Source: a bacterium
GTDB taxonomy: Bacteria; Patescibacteriota; JABMPQ01; JAQVVF01
Assembly: GCA_030611905.1 (NCBI GenBank)
Contig: JAUWOX010000062.1
Span: 1-6,482, forward strand
Direction: 5' to 3'
Length of the DNA: 6,482 nucleotides
The translations under genes were made by a program, and so were the position numbers. The notes beneath the pieces are model-generated. The model did not search any database and was not told the DNA's origin. It was given only the letters and a program-made list of their open reading frames with translations. Positions 5,793 to 6,482 of this stretch are shown one piece after another (the stretch's first letter is position 1; each line of letters opens with the position of its first letter).

Positions 5793-6459
5793 CAACTTCG
5801 TTTGGGCTTATGTTCCTTGTTGAACCCCCAAAATTTACTGCTATCCTATCCCCAAATACTCCACTAACTTCTCCTTCGGTTGTGGGAAAATCGTGCATCA
5901 TGCCAGCTTTTTCTAATTCATTAATTTTTTCAAGGGTTAGTCGTACTTTATCGCCTGGTTTAAGCTCGATTTCCTTTTTTCCTTCTTTCCCTTTTTCTCC
6001 CCTCTCCTCTTGTGATGGACCTTCTGTTTCGAGGGTGAATTCTTGTAGTTTCTCCGGTAGTCCCTCTTGTCTTCTAGCTCTTCTTGATAATTCCTCATTT
6101 GCAAGCCTAGTTTTTACACCTTGCTCTAATCTTTCTATTTCTTCTTCATTAAGTTTACCTCTTGTTTCTTCCTTGAGGCCCAGTGCACATAAGTTGATAT
6201 ATAAACTAACTGCGCTTGGCAATCTCTTATCTTGTTCTAATAGAGCGTTCAGTGTTTTTGTCATGTTTAATTTGTCTTCATCTGTAATTTCATATTCTTT
6301 TCCATCTCTGGCAAATACATTCATTAAACTAGCAAGTCCTGCCCAATCTTTTTCTTGTCTAATTTCTTCTTCTAGAGCCTTTTCCCTTGCGCTTTTTTCT
6401 TTTTTCCCCGTGTCTTTAATACCTATCTCTTCTGGTGATGGACCTTCTGTTTCTCCCAT
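5764..6459 (-). CDS. hypothetical protein B: ETEGPS motif, helical domain, SH3-like module
   Basis: This is an unrecognised 231-residue protein with no signal peptide or membrane segment. It starts MGETEGPSPEEIG like protein A. A charged stretch follows (14-38), then a helical domain (39-119) that aligns loosely with A 30-112, then a linker. A second motif ETEGPSQEE stands at 144-152. The C-terminal module (about 166-224) has the pattern KPGDKVRLT, then EGEVSGVFGDRIAVNFGG and NISPNEVE, which looks like a small SH3/KOW-type beta barrel. Such barrels often bind nucleic acid or peptide, but no specific ligand can be inferred here. The ATG at 6459 shares its upstream 23 bases with gene A, and no ribosome binding site is seen. 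The final residues TRAEGNW probably result from a frameshift at the A6 run (5792-5787); the unshifted protein would have 248 residues. It ends at the hairpin 5660-5723. Confidence 0.75.
   Translation of the reverse strand: MGETEGPSPEEIGIKDTGKKEKSAREKALEEEIRQEKDWAGLASLMNVFARDGKEYEITDEDKLNMTKTLNALLEQDKRLPSAVSLYINLCALGLKEETRGKLNEEEIERLEQGVKTRLANEELSRRARRQEGLPEKLQEFTLETEGPSQEERGEKGKEGKKEIELKPGDKVRLTLEKINELEKAGMMHDFPTTEGEVSGVFGDRIAVNFGGSTRNISPNEVEKTRAEGNW
6004..6030 (-). other. internal ETEGPSQEE motif in gene B
   Basis: Codons 144-152 of gene B repeat the N-terminal motif of both paralogs. A 19-base stretch of DNA here (GTGATGGACCTTCTGTTTC on the + strand) is identical to the start of gene B. 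The motif directly precedes the SH3-like module, as though each domain carried its own copy as a header. Confidence 0.7.
6028..6049 (-). repeat. 22-bp repeat before the SH3-like module (copy 1)
   Basis: It matches 5742-5763 in 19 of 22 bases and encodes LQEFTLE at the end of the helical region of protein B, just before the internal ETEGPS motif. Confidence 0.6.
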
Positions 6460-6482
6460 AGTTTTATGTTAATTAATATAAT
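6436..6482 (-). repeat. conserved 5' edge of gene B, running into the window end
   Basis: This is the partner of 5483-5529, with 45 of 47 bases identical. Identity is still perfect at the last base of the window, so the true repeat is longer than can be seen here. Confidence 0.85.

Noticed and set aside
5726..6472. Long + strand open frame of 248 residues opposite gene B
   Set aside because: Its product is a low-complexity, Ser/Phe/Leu-rich sequence typical of the antisense of an acidic, Lys/Glu-rich gene. Gene B has a paralog, a shared start region and domain structure.

Overview
The window is AT-rich bacterial DNA that looks chromosomal. It holds four housekeeping-type genes on the + strand, one tRNA, and an accessory block on the - strand. 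The traits suggest a member of the Candidate Phyla Radiation (Patescibacteria): low GC, starts that mostly lack a Shine-Dalgarno sequence, very tight gene spacing, a MurT/GatD pair, a small two-pass membrane protein of a kind common there, a tRNA with no encoded CCA, and unrecognised charged helical small proteins. This placement is inference; no ribosomal marker is present. The standard bacterial code fits, since only one in-frame TGA occurs in the roughly 1,900 codons of the genes.

Layout. 1-690: a hypothetical membrane protein (85-624) with its own terminator (663-688). 687-858: a promoter, a broken tRNA 5' end whose D-loop carries a 42-nt palindromic insertion, then an intact tRNA-Arg (anticodon GCG). 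897-5065: a compact run murT-gatD-recG, with a 10-nt overlap and then a 3-nt gap, probably one operon. MurT and GatD together amidate the D-Glu of lipid II. RecG is a branch-migrating DNA helicase, but its frame is cut by one TGA just before the Walker A motif. 5066-6482: two minus-strand genes, A (5135-5506) and B (5764-6459), convergent to recG.

The most unusual part is the right end. The last 63 bases of recG, including its stop, plus its terminator reappear as a 122-bp direct repeat (5003-5124 and 5585-5706, about 92% identical). Each copy is followed by a minus-strand gene. Genes A and B share an almost identical 5' edge (45 of 47 bases, including the start, 23 bases upstream and the first codons) while their bodies have diverged strongly. 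The locus therefore looks like an array of cassettes with constant edges and variable cores, and it may continue past the window. Both proteins begin with the motif ETEGPSxEE. Protein B carries a third copy inside, directly before a small SH3-like C-terminal module. Gene B also appears frameshifted at a six-T run: removing one base restores a tail that resembles an earlier part of the same protein.

Three items would change the annotation most if checked against reads or relatives: the recG TGA, the gene B homopolymer, and the continuation of the array beyond 6482.
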